Positions 1-26,623 of a DNA stretch of 64,000 nt are shown here, piece by piece. The position numbers and the translations under genes were made by a program. Origin of the DNA: Ursus arctos. Its lineage: Eukaryota; Chordata; Mammalia; Carnivora; Ursidae. The DNA is taken from contig NW_026622808.1 in assembly GCF_023065955.2 (NCBI RefSeq), positions 46,450,475 to 46,514,474 of the forward strand. Reading direction: 5' to 3'. Within the stretch, counting starts at the first letter, position 1; every line of letters begins with the position of its first letter. A model generated the notes under the pieces. The model had not been told where the DNA came from, searched no databases, and saw nothing but the letters and a program-made list of their open reading frames with translations.

Positions 1-1283
1 TCCCTAACACACACTCCCTTTTATTCTACAGTTCTCCATGTCTAACACACCTTCACAGAGAGGAAGTGATCTGCCGTGTTTATCTTCATCAGACCTTCAT
101 TTATGGTCACGCTGTCTTCTAGATGTTTGCAAACTTCTTGATTGTTCTATCACCTCTCCAGAAATCCAACTCCCCTGCCTCAATTATAATTTCCACTTTT
201 GGCCCCATTAAAAAGATGAGCATCAGCAATCTACCTTCTGTCAGACCTGATTTCCTTTACCTGGCTTCTGAAATCTACAAAGTAATTGATGAAGAGTTTT
301 ATTATCATGGCAATGAACTGCTGCAGTACCTTGGGATGAAATCACATCCTGGGCAGCCCATTGGTCCTCAACTACATTCTATCAGCTGTCATGCTTACTT
401 TCTTCTAGCCAAGAGAGTATGTGATATGTCTACCTGAATTTTACATTTTTTTAAGTACTTAAGTTTTAAAAAATGCCTTTTTATTGACAATTGTTACTGG
501 ATAATTCACCTTGCACTATGTTTCTTGGTGTTCAGATTTTCCAAAACTTTTCCATTGCACTTTATTAAGTCAATACCTAATATGTGCACGGTAGTATAAG
601 TTGCTTCTGCATATTTACATCTTTCCCGGATTTCAAACTTTTTTCTAAGCCCTTCCCTCAAGGAGTATATTCTCTCCTTCCTTCCTTCCTTTTTTGGACA
701 TTGTCCTTCCCACATTAAGCCTGACCGACATAGACAAAGCAAGTCAATGCCTGTGTCTCGTTCTTCTGGATTCGTTTTTTGAAATCTCCTTATGGCATGT
801 AGATAGATGTGTCTAAATTTATATAGTACATTTGGCTCTCTCAACTACTTCTCCCTTAATTTTTCTGGCTTCCTTCATCCTTTCCATTGGAACCTATGTT
901 CTATCAATTTGCGAACACATTCCTAAATGGTAATTGTCCTCCAGAGTAGTGAACTGGTGGAATGGACTCCAGACCACATGGTAAATTACTAACCATGCAT
1001 CCGAGGCAGGGTGAAGTAGACCAGCAATCAAGGAGCTATTTTTCCCTCCACATTTGGTATGGGGTATTTTTGGCTCAGAGAAAATACTCTGGTTTTGGAA
1101 CCAACAATTTTCAAATATTTATTGTTTGGTTTATGATTTTTTTCTGAAAGGCACAGTTTACACCACTTGAATTTGAAACCAAGAGGGATTGCTTTCTAGC
1201 AACTATAAAAATTCATTTGGTGAATTACTTTCAGATAAAATCTCTGATTTTCTTATTTTACAGATCAAGGACATAGAATTTTT

Positions 1284-1470
1284 TTTAAAGATTTTTATTT
1301 ATTTATTTGAGAGAGACACAGAGAGAGCATGAATGAGGGGGAGTAGTGGGAGAGGGAGGAGCTGACTCCACGCTGAGCAGGGAGCAAGATGTGAGGCTCT
1401 TTCCCAGGACCCTGGCATCATGACCTGAGCCGAAGGCAGATGCTTAACCGACTGAGCCACCCAGGTGCCC
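1284..1470 (-). repeat. Carnivore SINE (tRNA-Lys-derived, SINEC type)
   Basis: Full-length copy in minus orientation. It has a T-rich tail, a GA-rich middle, then tgagccacccaggtgcccc, the inverted head of the family. The flanks carry an imperfect duplication: caaggacatagaattttt at 1266-1283 and caaggacagaattttt from 1471. Confidence 0.93.
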
Positions 1471-1735
1471 CAAGGACAGAATTTTTATCACGCCATCTCC
1501 TTAAACCACATTTTCTCTTGAGAAATACTGACTTTTAGAATATGTATTTTATTTTATAACATGTATAGTAACAGCAAACGGAAGAGACATTGAAACATTT
1601 GAGACAAGTATCACTTTCCTCCCAAAGGCAAAGTCTGTTTAGAAGGAAGTCAGTGTTTAGGACTTAATCCTCCGAAGAATCATACTTAGTGACATCAGTA
1701 TATCAACTTCATTTTTATTAAATATGAATAATGAG

Positions 1736-1945
1736 AGGGGCGCCTAGGCGGTTCACTCGGTTAAGCATCAGCTCTTGATTTGGGCTCAGGTCGTGATCTC
1801 AGGATGGTGAGATCGAATCCTGCGTCAGCTCCGTGCTCAGCGCAGTCTACTCGAGATTCTCTCTCTCCCTCTCCTCCTGACCCTCGCTCCTCCCATGCAC
1901 TCTTGCACTCTCTCCCTCTAAAATAAATAAAGCAATCTTAAAAAA
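1736..1945 (+). repeat. Carnivore SINE (SINEC type)
   Basis: Plus-oriented copy with head ggcgcctaggcggttcact and tail aaataaataaagcaatctt. The flanks repeat atgaataatgag (before) and acgaataacgag (after). Several point changes in the head suggest moderate age. Confidence 0.93.
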
Positions 1946-1988
1946 GATACGAATAACGAGTATTGATATTTTCTGCTGTATAACGTTA

Positions 1989-2115
1989 CATTGTGGGGGG
2001 CTTTCCTGCATCCTGTAGGATGTTTAGAAGCATCCCTGGCCTTTAACCACTAAATGCCATTAGCACCCACTCCGTGCAATGCCAAATGTCCCCTAGGGGG
2101 CAGAATCACCAACGG
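1989..2115 (-). repeat. MER20-like hAT DNA transposon fossil
   Basis: Read on the minus strand it shows ctaggggacatttggca and then gccagggatgcttctaaaca followed by cctacaggatgca, the landmarks of MER20. The ends are incomplete. Confidence 0.7.
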
Positions 2116-2393
2116 TGTAAAAGAAACAAGATCTGAATTTAACCAAATAATCAAGCAAACTAACAAACAACACTAGGCCTGTTTTAATGCAGATATAACC
2201 TATCAAAAAAGAGGTTTTATTCTTTCTTCATCCACATGCAACAATTAGACAAACCAAGTAAGCACAAACCCTAAGGATCTCTTATTCAACAAAAGCCTTT
2301 CATATATTCACTTATTCTGGGGGAATAAAAAAGTATTGGCGCTGAATTGTCATTATGTAGGTTTTGTGATATCAAATCATACAGTTAAATTTT

Positions 2394-2555
2394 GGTTTAA
2401 AAATTTTATTTTATTTTGTTTATTAATTTAATTTAATTTAATTTAATTTAATTTAATTTAATTTAAAGTGTGCTCCGCACCCAACATAAGGCTTGAACTC
2501 ACGACCCTGAGATCAAGAATCACATGCTCTACCAACTAAGCCAGCCAGGCACCCC
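2394..2555 (-). repeat. Carnivore SINE, short form, with expanded (TTTAA)n tail
   Basis: Minus-oriented truncated SINE: caacataaggcttgaactca and then gccagccaggcacccc. The tail has become a pentanucleotide microsatellite, (TTTAA)n, at about 2424-2466. The flanks carry tcatacagttaaatttt and tcatatcgttaaatttt. Confidence 0.9.
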
Positions 2556-2858
2556 TCATATCGTTAAATTTTAGTGATTAAAAAAAAAAAATCTTTAATC
2601 ATTTCCAGAGAGAACATCAGAGGGTCTTTACCACCTGTATTCAAACTACTCTTTCATTTTAAGGACAAGGGTACCAAAACCAAAATAAAATGGGGTAAGT
2701 TAAGATTTTCTGCAGTGTCTGTATCTGCAGCAAGACAGGGTCACAGGGAAAGAGGATTACGTAAGCGGGGGTGTGGGAGGGTAAGGTTTAGTAATGATGG
2801 CTTCCATTTGTAGGATGGCTATGCTCAGTTAGGGCTGGGTAAGCCTGTCTCCAAATCA

Positions 2859-9075
<6,217 letters not shown>

Positions 9076-9182
9076 TCATGTCTGCATCTGTGCTATAAAC
9101 ATTTACTGAGCACCCACTGGGTACCAGGCCATCGTGATAGGTGCTACAGTAATTCTTAAATGGTAGAAAAGTAACTGTTTCT

Positions 9183-9304
9183 TTTTGTTTTTAAGTTTGT
9201 GGGTTTTTTTTTTTTTTGTGATCTCTACACTCAGCGTGGGGCTCTTACTTATGACCCTGAGATCAAGAGTTGCACGCTCTTCTGACTGAGCCAGCCAGGT
9301 GTCC
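9183..9304 (-). repeat. Carnivore SINE, truncated
   Basis: Minus-oriented short copy with a T-run, cagcgtggggctcttactta and gagccagccaggtgtcc. The flanks duplicate aaaagtaactgtttct (9167-9182) and gaaagtaactatttct (from 9305). Confidence 0.92.
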
Positions 9305-9779
9305 TGAAAGTAACTATTTCTTGCTTGGTTCCTTGACCTTTCTCTAGGGTCTGGTGAGGACTCACTCTTTTTTCCCCTTTGCAGAAGTACATCACTTTAC
9401 TCCTTTATTTGCAAAACCTTTTCTTCTTCTCTGTTTACTTCAAAACCCTCTTCTAGAAAACTCTGGAAATTACAATAGTAATGTTACTGTTCTTTAAAGG
9501 TCCAGCACTATGCCTAGCAATAGGGAATGCACAATAAATATTGTGCAGTGAGGCAATGAATCAAGCAAAGTCTGCTCTGACATCCCATTTCTGTACTCTA
9601 GGAAGCTGCGTGCAGAGCAGTCTCTATAGTTAGTGTCTTGTTACAGTTACTGTTCATTAAACCTTAGTGAAAGTATTTGTGCTTTCCTTGCTCCCTCACT
9701 AGATAACAATGCTGTAACTACCTTTAGATGGTATTGACAGCTACAAAGAACTTTGACAAAAGGGTGATTCAGTATGTGG

Positions 9780-9966
9780 ATCCTGAAGTCAGACCCCTTC
9801 CAGTCTCTCCACTTACTAATGCTATATCTGGGACAAGTGAATTAACACTTCTGTGTCTTTGATAATTTGACAAATGGGGATAAATTCTGGAATTTGATGG
9901 AGAAATGATTAGCAGGGGGTCTGGCACGTAGTTAAGTGCTTAATAAATAACAGCTATTTTTAGTAC
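9780..9966 (+). repeat. MIR-type SINE fossil
   Basis: Diverged plus-strand MIR: tctgggacaagtgaattaac, a caaatggggataa segment, and ggtctggcacgtagttaagt followed by taataaa at the tail. Confidence 0.65.
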
Positions 9967-10524
9967 GAGAAATTAACAGTATCTTTAGTTCTCTTTAGTT
10001 CTCTTTTGTCCTTTCAAAACATTTTTTGCGATGTTACACAATTTTATTCTAAAGGTGAGGGAACGGAGGACCAGGGAGGTTAGGTGTCTCCTGACTCTTG
10101 TTCAGGGTTCTTGTTCTCCTTTTGTAAAGACCGTGGTCCCTACCTCCTCTGATCTGTCACGTCTTGTCAAGTGCTCTCTATGCACTAGCTACTCAGGATA
10201 CAAAGCCCACTCCCTCCTGGCCGATTTAACAGATTTGGCCAGAAGGGATGATCAGGCCATTGTTTTATTAGTTGATGACTATTATTTTGCTTTTTGTTTT
10301 CATTTTCTTTGATGGGGAGCTCCAGGTGCTGGAGCTGCCACTTTTTATAAACATGAATATAAACTTTAAAGAAGACAACTTGTCTCTTCTTCCTCAAGAC
10401 AAAAGGAGCTCCACAAAACCCAACGAATAACCCACACTGCTTGAAATGAAACAGTCCGTGTTGCGTCTAGCTGGACCCAAATCTTGGTGATTTGCCACTG
10501 CTGCCGATTTGCTTTGATATCTTA

Positions 10525-17680
<7,156 letters not shown>

Positions 17681-17999
17681 CTAGTTTCTGTTCAGCACGT
17701 CTACACACACATACATAAATATATCAACAACATTTTGGCTTCCATCTTTCTCCAGCTAATGCTGTATGCAGATAAATCCCCAGGTGACTGGCAGACAGAG
17801 AGAGGGGCGGGCCAGATGGAAAGACATAATCACAAACCATATTGCTCTCTGGGCTGTAGTGGAAAACAAATCCAATTTTCATCATAGGTTCCCAGCTAAG
17901 ACAGTGGGCACGTGTATTACAAGATGTATCAATTTAGCATCCTTATTTTTGTCACTGTTGTTGTTTTAAAAGGTCCTAAGGCAAGGATAGAAGTGGGGA

Positions 18000-18375
18000 G
18001 ACCTTAGGAGATTGCTCTAATTACTTAGGTTAGAGAGGGTGATGGCTTGGCCCAGGGTAATGTGACAGAGATGGAGAGAAGCGGTCAGATTCTGGACACA
18101 TCCTGAAGGTCGAACCAAGGGATTGGTTAATAAGTTGCATGGGAGCTATGAGAGAAAGGAACCAAGGATGGCTTCAAAGTAGGGAGAAGAGTGGCTGATC
18201 CAACTCAAAGACTGACGTCACCTTTTACTGATATGGGAGAGATGATGGGGTGATTACTTGGGTCCTTGAAGCTGGAAGCATTCAGTTCTGGGCTTATAAA
18301 TTTGAGCTATTAGACATCCATCTGGAGATGTCTAAATAGCAACTGGGTACATGAGTTTGAAGTTCAGGGGAGCGA
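18000..18375 (+). repeat. Unassigned ancient interspersed repeat (copy)
   Basis: Diverged copy with gtcagattctggacacatcc, agacatccatctggagatgt and gagtttgaagttcagggg. I recognise this as a mammal-wide repeat whose other parts are at 22000, 35130, 50010 and 56720-57465, but cannot name the family. Confidence 0.55.
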
Positions 18376-20310
18376 TACGACATGTATCAATCACTTCAAC
18401 ATCCTCATGTTTTTGACAAAATATGTTGAGACAAAATACCAGGGGTGATTTAAATGTAAGGCTCTAACAGCCAGAAGAAATACCACCAGGGCTAAAAACG
18501 TTCCTGGGGACTTCTCATTTTATATCTTTCGATAATAAAATGCCCAACTTTTATGAGAAGGTTTGCCAGAAGTCCTTCTACACTATAAGGGGAAGGGATG
18601 AGATCTTTAAAAAAAAATCATGCCTAGCATTCTGTGTGCACTGGCACTTATAAGCATATAAGTAATTATCATATGAAGAGCTTCCGTAATTCTTAGCTAA
18701 TCAATTGTGCATTTCACCTCTTGATCTCCTGACACTGCTGTTGCTTAAAAAATCACGATCAAACTTTATATATGGGTTGACCTCTGGAGGTCAGCCTTGT
18801 TAGATTTGCAACCTGTCCAAAGTCCAAGCAGTTTTCAAAGGGAAAGGGTTTCATGAAATTTCAATAGAATAAGCAGGTTCCTGTTCCTTAAAACCTGCTC
18901 AGCAAAAGACCCTTCCTATTTTATGAAATGCTCTTTCTTTGAATGTTGATTGAATGGAGAGCAAAACCTAGTGGGAGGAAAAATACCTGGTAGGATATGA
19001 AATAAGTTCAGTTCTTATTTTCTTGAATAAAAGTTGCTGGTAAGCCCAGGTATTTCGTTTCCCCCATTCAAAAGAAAAACTCTGGAATCCTGCCTCTCAC
19101 TTAATAGATACTATGTCCCTACACTTATCTGCTTAAGAGCATCGTAAAGGGACAAGAAGGGGTATCTCCGTCGTCTCTTACAGAACCTACACAGCGTATG
19201 CTTTTTACGTGGTTTATAAGATCTTTGACCCAGAGCACTTCAGTTCCTTCAAGTTCCGTATAACATCAAAATCTTCCCCTTGGTCTTACAATCAATCCTA
19301 TCAAAAGCATTCCTCACTCTGTCTGCAGGTATCCTTCACCTTTCACTTCCCATCTACATGGAAATTTTCAAGGTCCCCTTCGTTTAAATATCAGCCCCTT
19401 GACTCCCTCCCTTCTAGCCTTTGCTCTGAAGTAAGCATCTGAAGCAAAGCCGAGGAGGACAAAAACTTCATTTACCCCTGACTATTACAGATTACAGATG
19501 TGAGTATGGATTTTGGCAAGGTTTCAAAGTTGAGGAAAACTGGGTACGTACTTAACGAAGGCAAGATAGACCACCTAAAATTGTATTTGGTGTGCCTGCA
19601 GGAGAAATTTGAGGCCCATATTCTAAACTAGCAAGGAGGTCTTGGTAGAACTAGGAGAGGCTCAATTCGCTCAGACTCCAGGGGACCACATACTCTGGTG
19701 AAGGTGCCAGAAAAATACGCTGAGTTTTGGGCAGGGACAGCCACCACCATCCCCCATATCACCACTGTTCCCTTTTGAGGATGAAATGCTCAGATTGGAC
19801 CTGGATGGATTAGAACTCCAAAGACTTGGAATAAAACCTGGTTCTGCTAACTTCCAACAGTCCTCCCTAACAGCAAACTCAGCTTTTGGGGCCAGCTCTC
19901 CGATTTCTTCCCCAGGAAGTTCACTAGCTGCCTTCTTGCTTCCCCTGGAGACATGCTAAAGACTTTCAGAATCAGAAAATGTTCATGACAGATACATCCC
20001 CCACTCTCTTTTGCATGTGGGTGGAAATCTGTTTCTCTTCACTGTGGTCTTTACAAGGGTCTCCATTATAAATAAGCACATGCAGCATCAGCCCATTTTT
20101 GGTGTGTGCACACACACTAGCATTGAAAGAAAAAAAATGGGATTCAGGGTGCCTTTCTCCCCCCCTTATACTTTCCTGTATTGTCTACTTTTTATAATGT
20201 ATAGATAATGCCGGTTATAATCAAGACAAAATTGAAAGCTATTTCTGTTTTTAAATAAACCTTGGTAAGGAGAATTAATAGAGAACGTTACTTTCTATTT
20301 TTTACATTTT

Positions 20311-20420
20311 TTTTTAGGATTGTATTTTTAAGTAGTCTCTACTCCCAGTGTGGGGCTTGAACTCACAACCCTGAGACCAAGAGTTGCACACTCCACCGAC
20401 TGAGCCAGCCAGGTGCCCTT
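20311..20420 (-). repeat. Carnivore SINE, truncated
   Basis: Minus-oriented short copy: cagtgtggggcttgaactca and then gagccagccaggtgccctt. The flanks duplicate cttttttacatttt with small changes. Confidence 0.92.
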
Positions 20421-21999
20421 CTTTTTTACATTTTGGTCATGTCTTGTTTTTGGTCTCCTCTCAGAAAAGGAGGAGAAAAGATAGTTTAAATATAAAAGCA
20501 AATAATTCAACAGGTAAAGGACTTCTGAGTTCACCCAGAGAATTGCATCCCTCCATTCAAATGCCCACTTTAGTTCCTCAAATGAGTAGCAAATGACAGA
20601 TTGTGGGATTGATCCACTGACACTAAATTCATTTCACAGTTAGTCAGTCACCACTCCTGCAGCTTCAGGCTCCCTCGTGTTGAGACTCCCCTTCCCAAAG
20701 CCTCCCCAGGATCCACAGAGAGTCGCGCTGCAGGGTTACCTGAGCGAACGTCATGCTCTTCTTTCCCAGGGTCACTCTGTCATCCCTGGAAAATGAGCTA
20801 TAACCTCGGCCACTCACTCCCTCTTTCTGAATTGGAGAAAATTTTCTTCCTGGCAACCTTGCCCCACTGGCAGAATCCGATAACGGGCTGGACTTTTCTC
20901 CCGCAGAGACTGCACACGTGCTTTCACCCACATGCCCACAAATGCGTGTGCACAGGTTCTGTCTGCCACCTCAAGGCTTCCCAAGACCCTCTGATTGCTG
21001 TCCCACCGTAACAAATCTTTGACACGGAGGACCTGGGAAACTGGGGTTTAACTGAAGACACAGCTTTGCCACTACCAGAGTATGCAAATGAAGTCTACCA
21101 GAAATGGCTCGGGCCATTTTTCAAATTTGAACACCCTTTCTCACCTCCCAATAAATGACTCACTTTGGTCCAATCTGACACAAAATGACAGAATGTGGAA
21201 TGAGTTTGTAAAACTGTCTCTGAAACTGCATTTCTGCATCCCTTCTAAATGCCATCTAAACTTTGTTCCTAAATTTGGAAAATAAAAGTAAGGCAGCACC
21301 CTGAGAATATGCTCGAAAAACGATGCCACCACTAACACTGTCACTAAATGACACATTCTGACCCACACTAATGGGCTAATGCACACTAATCTGGTAGCTG
21401 TTTGGATTTTCCCCTGGTAAGATGTAACCTCACTTTCTGTTTCTTCCTAAGTTCAATTATGAAAACTACTTAATTTGAAGATGCATTCTATATTTAATAT
21501 CTTGGTACTCTTAAGTTTTTTGAAGCTATGCTCTGTGTGTTTGTGCAAAAGTTCAAAATATTCCTTTTCGTTTTCTGTGAGCATGCTAATTAGCTGTGAT
21601 GTGGTCTTTTATCCCATTAGAGCCCAGAACTATCCAGGAGAAAAGTCAGGTTTATGTATCTCGCAAACGAAGGTCAACACGTCCCCTTTACGGCAGCCTG
21701 GATTACCTCCCAGGGAAGACCTGGCCCATGAGAACAAATTCGCTTCTTAACTCGTTATACCACCGGATCAGAGTTGCATCTGATGGGACTGTCCTTCTCC
21801 TCATTTTTCTAAGTCAGAAACTGGCCCAAAGAAAAGTATCTGTAGTTAGAGATACATTTTCAAGCCTGTTATTCTATGCATACTAGCACCGTGCAAGCAC
21901 CCAGCACACAAATGACAGAGCATCCGGACTAGGCCCCCTTAAGTAACTACCCACATTGCGTTTATTCACTCATCCAATAAATACATACTGATGAGTTCC

Positions 22000-22450
22000 T
22001 ATGAGCCGGATTCGCAGGGATACAATGGATAAGAAAGGAAGAGATGGCACCTAAAGTCTTGCATACTTAGAGGGGGGTGTGTGTGTGAGATGGATATTAA
22101 TCAAATAATCATAGCAGTTTGATAACAACATATTGCAATGTTTTTTAGATAGGTGATAGGGAGAGGCTTCTGGAAGAACAGGCCATCAATGGAAGTAGCC
22201 CATGCTCAGTCCTCAAAGCAGAAATGAGTTTGGACTGTCTGAAGAACAGAGAGAAGGCGGAGTGACACAGCAGGGGAGGAGGGTGGCGTGAGATGAGCCT
22301 GGAGACCATATACGGCAAGGGCTTTGCGAACTACTTCCAAGAGTTTGGGACTCATTCTTAGTTCAGGGGAGGAGAAATTCACTAATGAATTTAAAGCAGA
22401 GATGTGCCAGGAGCCAAGTGACTTCTAGAAAGTTTGGTCTGATTAGTGAA
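22000..22450 (+). repeat. Unassigned ancient interspersed repeat (copy)
   Basis: Diverged sequence with aggcttctggaagaacaggc, gactgtctgaagaacagaga and ttctagaaagtttggtctga. It is the same family as the 18000 copy. Confidence 0.5.
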
Positions 22451-24262
22451 GGGTGAATAGGTGGGTGTGGACAGGAGTCAAAGCAGGGAGCCGGTCAGGA
22501 GGCTCCTGTGCGGTCTATGTGAGGGACGCAAGGTGGTTTACACTAGGGAAGAGCAGTGAGGAAGAGGGGGGACAAGTGAAGTCAAAGACATTTTGGTTCA
22601 GATTCAATAGGCATTGCTGAATGATGAGTGGAGGGCAGACAAAAGGAGGAGGGAGGGGAGGACCTCTTGGAAACAGGGATTTCCACCTCCCAGCTCTCCA
22701 GCTTGAGCAACTAGTTGGAAAGATGTGCCACGTATCGAGATGGATATTTCCAATGCGAGCTCCTGCCACTATTCAGATCTTTGTGAAGGAAGATTTTTAT
22801 TTTTAAATATCAGATCAGTTGACTAGGACGAAAGAAATGGGCTCAATTTTCAAAACCCCATAAAAGTCCTTGGCCACACACAGCCATAAACTTGTGTCAT
22901 AAGACCTTTTAAAATAAAACCGTACCAATCTCCCAGCACGAATGATTTCTTAACTATTGACAGGCCAAGGAAATCGGGAAGATGCAGTGGTTTTTATAAA
23001 TGGAAATGGGAAAAAAAAAAATCAACTCATCAGTATTTCACGGAATGATTTCAAAATGAAGGTACTTATAAAGTGAGCTGAAAATATTTGCTCGGAAGAG
23101 CAAATGAATACAGACAGCACTTAGGAGCTTAAATGATGAAAAGAATTCATGTGGCTTAAAAATGACAAATCGATCCATTTTAAAGCAAAATTATTTACAG
23201 TTCACTTATCTGCCAAGACTGAAGGCCACTGCAGTGATTTACATGGACAACAGGAAAAAGTCCAAGTGCTGATGAGATATTAGGCCAATGTCATTAAAGG
23301 TTGTGCAAAAATCAGAGACTCAAATCCAAGCCAAAGCAGAGGATGGTCCTCGTCTCTTTCTTTTATCATTTATGGGTCTACGTCAAATAATCTCTTCTAA
23401 AAGGGCAGAGGAGAGGAATTAATGGAGAAGAAGAGTAGCAACTGGATATGAAAATGAATTTTGGTTCACACGGAATGTTTTAAAGAAATCTAATACAAAA
23501 GCAAAGTCTATTTTCTAGGCTCCAGGGGGTTGAGGGTATGGGTCGCCGTGAGAAGTTGAGGGGCAAGGAGATTTACGGAAACAATCCTAGTCCTTCTTCC
23601 CTCTACCACTCCCTGCTTCTCCTGGGAGCCTACAGGAGCTTTGACGACTTGTACTTTTGCCTAGTTGTGGGACAAGTTGTGGGACAAGCTCTGAGGTGCT
23701 ACGACAACCAGGGGAGTTTGAGAAACAGGCAGGATACATAAAACTCAGTGAGTCAGGCTGGGCTCACTGACCGGGCACAGTCAGAGATCCCTCCCTCACA
23801 TCTCTTAACAACTGGTTCTCAGCAATGTCCTTAGGATCCCTTCTGGGGAAAAGGAACAGAGGACGATAGAAGAGAAATCTGTCACTATTGCTCCCTTTCA
23901 GCTTGCTGCATTTGCTGCAAACAGTTCGGTGAAGAGAACGGGCTTCCTTGGTCTTTCCAATATTTGGCGTCCCCTATATGAAAACCTTCTTTAAGAAGTC
24001 TTTTACTTAACTGGGAAAATTTTGTCTCTTTTATGAATATGAAATGCTTTCTTTGATCTGACAGTAACAGCTAAGTATATATGGTTTCCTACATTGCTCA
24101 GGCTGCTGGGGAACTCGGAAAAATTCCATAGCTCGATCACAGCATCTCAACCTTTGGTCTTTTCTCTGGCTTTGCAGGACTATTTAACTTATGTTATTGT
24201 AATTAAGAGCTGAGTGATTTTCATTATGTATGTCCCTGGTTCTACATGATCTTTCTGCTTTT

Positions 24263-24411
24263 TATTTTTATTTTTATTATTTATATTTTTTAAAGTAGGT
24301 GCCACGCCCAGCATGGAGCCCAGTGTAAGGCTTGAACTCACAGCCTGAGATCAAGACCTGAGCTGAGATCAAGAGTCGGACACTTAACCGAATGAGGCAC
24401 CCAGGTGCCCC
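24263..24411 (-). repeat. Carnivore SINE
   Basis: Minus-oriented copy with an AT-rich tail, cagtgtaaggcttgaactca, an internal short duplication of the gagatcaaga segment, and gaggcacccaggtgcccc. The flanks duplicate atctttctgctttt. Confidence 0.92.
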
Positions 24412-24499
24412 TATCTTTCTGCTTTTGGAACTTGCGAAAGTTTCAGACTTTATGCCCGTGAAGAGGATCTGCACAGATCTGCTTGTTTGTATGGCTACT

Positions 24500-24830
24500 G
24501 TTTGTCTCTCCCCAGCCGCATGAGGACAGGAATGTTTTCCGTGATAGATCCTGTCGTATAGTGGCGCTGAGTCTGGCATAGAGAAGATACTCATTAAATA
24601 CATGTTACTGAAACAAGTGCATAAAAATTATGGTGATTTGAGACGATGAGTCCTTTCTTTTCAAAGAAGCAATCAAAACATCATTTGTTTGTAAGCTCCA
24701 CGAAGAAAGGCACATGACCAACGTATTTACCATAGTATTTCCAGTGCCTCACGCCAAATCTGACACTTACTAGATTTTTGATACTAATTGCTATATAAAT
24801 GGATGGATAGATGGACTGATGAAGGAAGGG
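24500..24830 (+). repeat. L2/MIR-type tail fragments
   Basis: Two pieces resemble L2 or MIR 3' ends: gaggacaggaatgttttccg through actcattaaatacatg, then gtaagctccacgaagaaagg through an atggatggatagatgg run. Confidence 0.45.
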
Positions 24831-24930
24831 AGAAAGGGAAGTAATAGTTCGGAAATGAACTAGTGAGAAAACAGAAGCGAATGACGACTTAAAATTCAGG
24901 GTTTGGTGTACATTTAATATTTTAAATTCT

Positions 24931-25050
24931 CTCTCTTTTTCTTTAGTTTGTTATTTTTTTAGTAATCTCTACACCCAACATGGGGCTCGAACTCACAATC
25001 CCGGGATCAGGAGTTGCACGCTCTACTAACTGAGCCTGCCAGAGGCCCCT
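24931..25050 (-). repeat. Carnivore SINE, truncated
   Basis: Minus-oriented short copy: acccaacatggggctcgaac and then gagcctgccagaggcccc. The flanks share ttttaaattct and ttttaaaattctt. Confidence 0.9.
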
Positions 25051-25443
25051 GGAGTTTTAAAATTCTTATTCACAAAATCCTCATGTGTGATTCAGAATGA
25101 GAGCTCCGTTAAATAAGTTTCCAGTCAGGATGATTAACTGGGCCTCAGAATCAGTTTCCTCGCAAGGTCTAAAACCTGACAGCAAATAGGTCTTATTTTT
25201 GTCTCTGCCATTTGGCAAAAAATATTCCTAATGTTATGGCTGTCCAGGTATTAAATTAATAACATGTTATGAAGACACCGCCATTGTTCCCAATGAGTAT
25301 AGAACTCATAACCTCCACAGCTAAACTAAATCTAGTAGATAAACTGCTTATGAAGAGTAAGCTTAGAGGCTGCCCAAGAGGGGAAACAAGATCAGAAAGT
25401 CCCTTTGTTCTAATAAAAACCCAACTACTTAATTATTGAAAAC

Positions 25444-25446
<3 letters not shown>

Positions 25447-25477
<31 letters not shown>
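25447..25477 (+). repeat. Poly-A tract, 31 bases
   Basis: An uninterrupted run of A. No SINE or L1 body is recognisable immediately upstream, so its origin is unclear. Confidence 0.95.
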
Positions 25478-25480
<3 letters not shown>

Positions 25481-26571
25481 TGAGGGCAAAAGGAAGCTGT
25501 CAGTCACATGAGCCAGCCAACAATGTCAGGAGCCGCTAAGAGAAGAAACATGGTCCTGGGTTAAGACAGTATATTCACAGAACTAAAGGTGAATCTCAGC
25601 ATATTACAACCCGGGCACAATCCGAGCGCATTCATTACATAGCCTGTACAACTAACCCTATTTGCCATTATATGGGAACCATGACATCCAGCTTGCCCAT
25701 GGATTCCCCTCGACCCCACCAGAGAAATCCCATCATCATCTGTCTCTCTGGCAGGACATCATCAAAATTCAAACTGGGGAAGGGAACCAGCTTTCAACCC
25801 ACCTGTACAGAGCTCCCACGGATCACAGATGTTAGCCATGCTCTACTGACAATAGCAGACCTTGGCTGATAGTCCCCAATTCTGTACAGCAGCTGCCAGA
25901 GTGTGCCAGCAATGCTGTGAAAACCATCATCCCCGTCCTGACACAGAAATCAGGTATGGACAAGCCCCAGGCTGGGGGGCTTGCTCTTTCCAAACCCGGC
26001 AACACACCAGTCTCTTAGCTTGTGGTAATTAAGAGCCAGCAGACTGTGGGCAAAGCAGTTAAGAAAGCTTTTTTTCCTAGGAATGCAGCCGGAGTAATTG
26101 GCTTGCTGCTTGCTAATGACACGGCTTCTACAAAAATAAACTGTCATAGGGAATTCTCTTAACTGACTTAGTGAATACAGGCTCTATACCTGTTTGGTAC
26201 CCTTCAAGTTCAGCAGTGAATTCCAAAACACTTTGGGGAAGAAAAGATGCAGATGAAATCCACAAAAATCCTTCAGCCAAGTTCAAACAGGATGCAAACC
26301 CGAAAAGAACGTCTTGCTACTTGATGTCATGCTCCCCGTGCAAAACTGCTATCTTGCCCCCAGGATGTTCCTTGTGAAGACTCCATTCCCGTGGGGTGTG
26401 TAAAAGAAGTCCGTGCATCACACAGCACACTTGAGGGTGCGGGAGAAAAAAGCCTGGCTAACTGAAGCTCATGTGACACATCTTCCACATCTGCTTCTCT
26501 TTTTCTGAAGGCTGAACAGTTTTCTCACTATGACCCAGGGACGAGGACACACATGTGCCATGTGCGTGCAT

Positions 26572-26572
<1 letters not shown>

Positions 26573-26622
<50 letters not shown>
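26573..26622 (+). repeat. (AC)n microsatellite
   Basis: About 50 bases of uninterrupted AC dinucleotides. It is long enough to be length-variable between individuals. Confidence 0.98.

Positions 26623-26623
<1 letters not shown>

Noticed and set aside
123..437. Open frame of 104 codons on the plus strand at the window start
   Set aside because: No recognisable domain, no splice logic and no clear codon bias. It lies in a MAGI2 intron and is most likely a chance frame.
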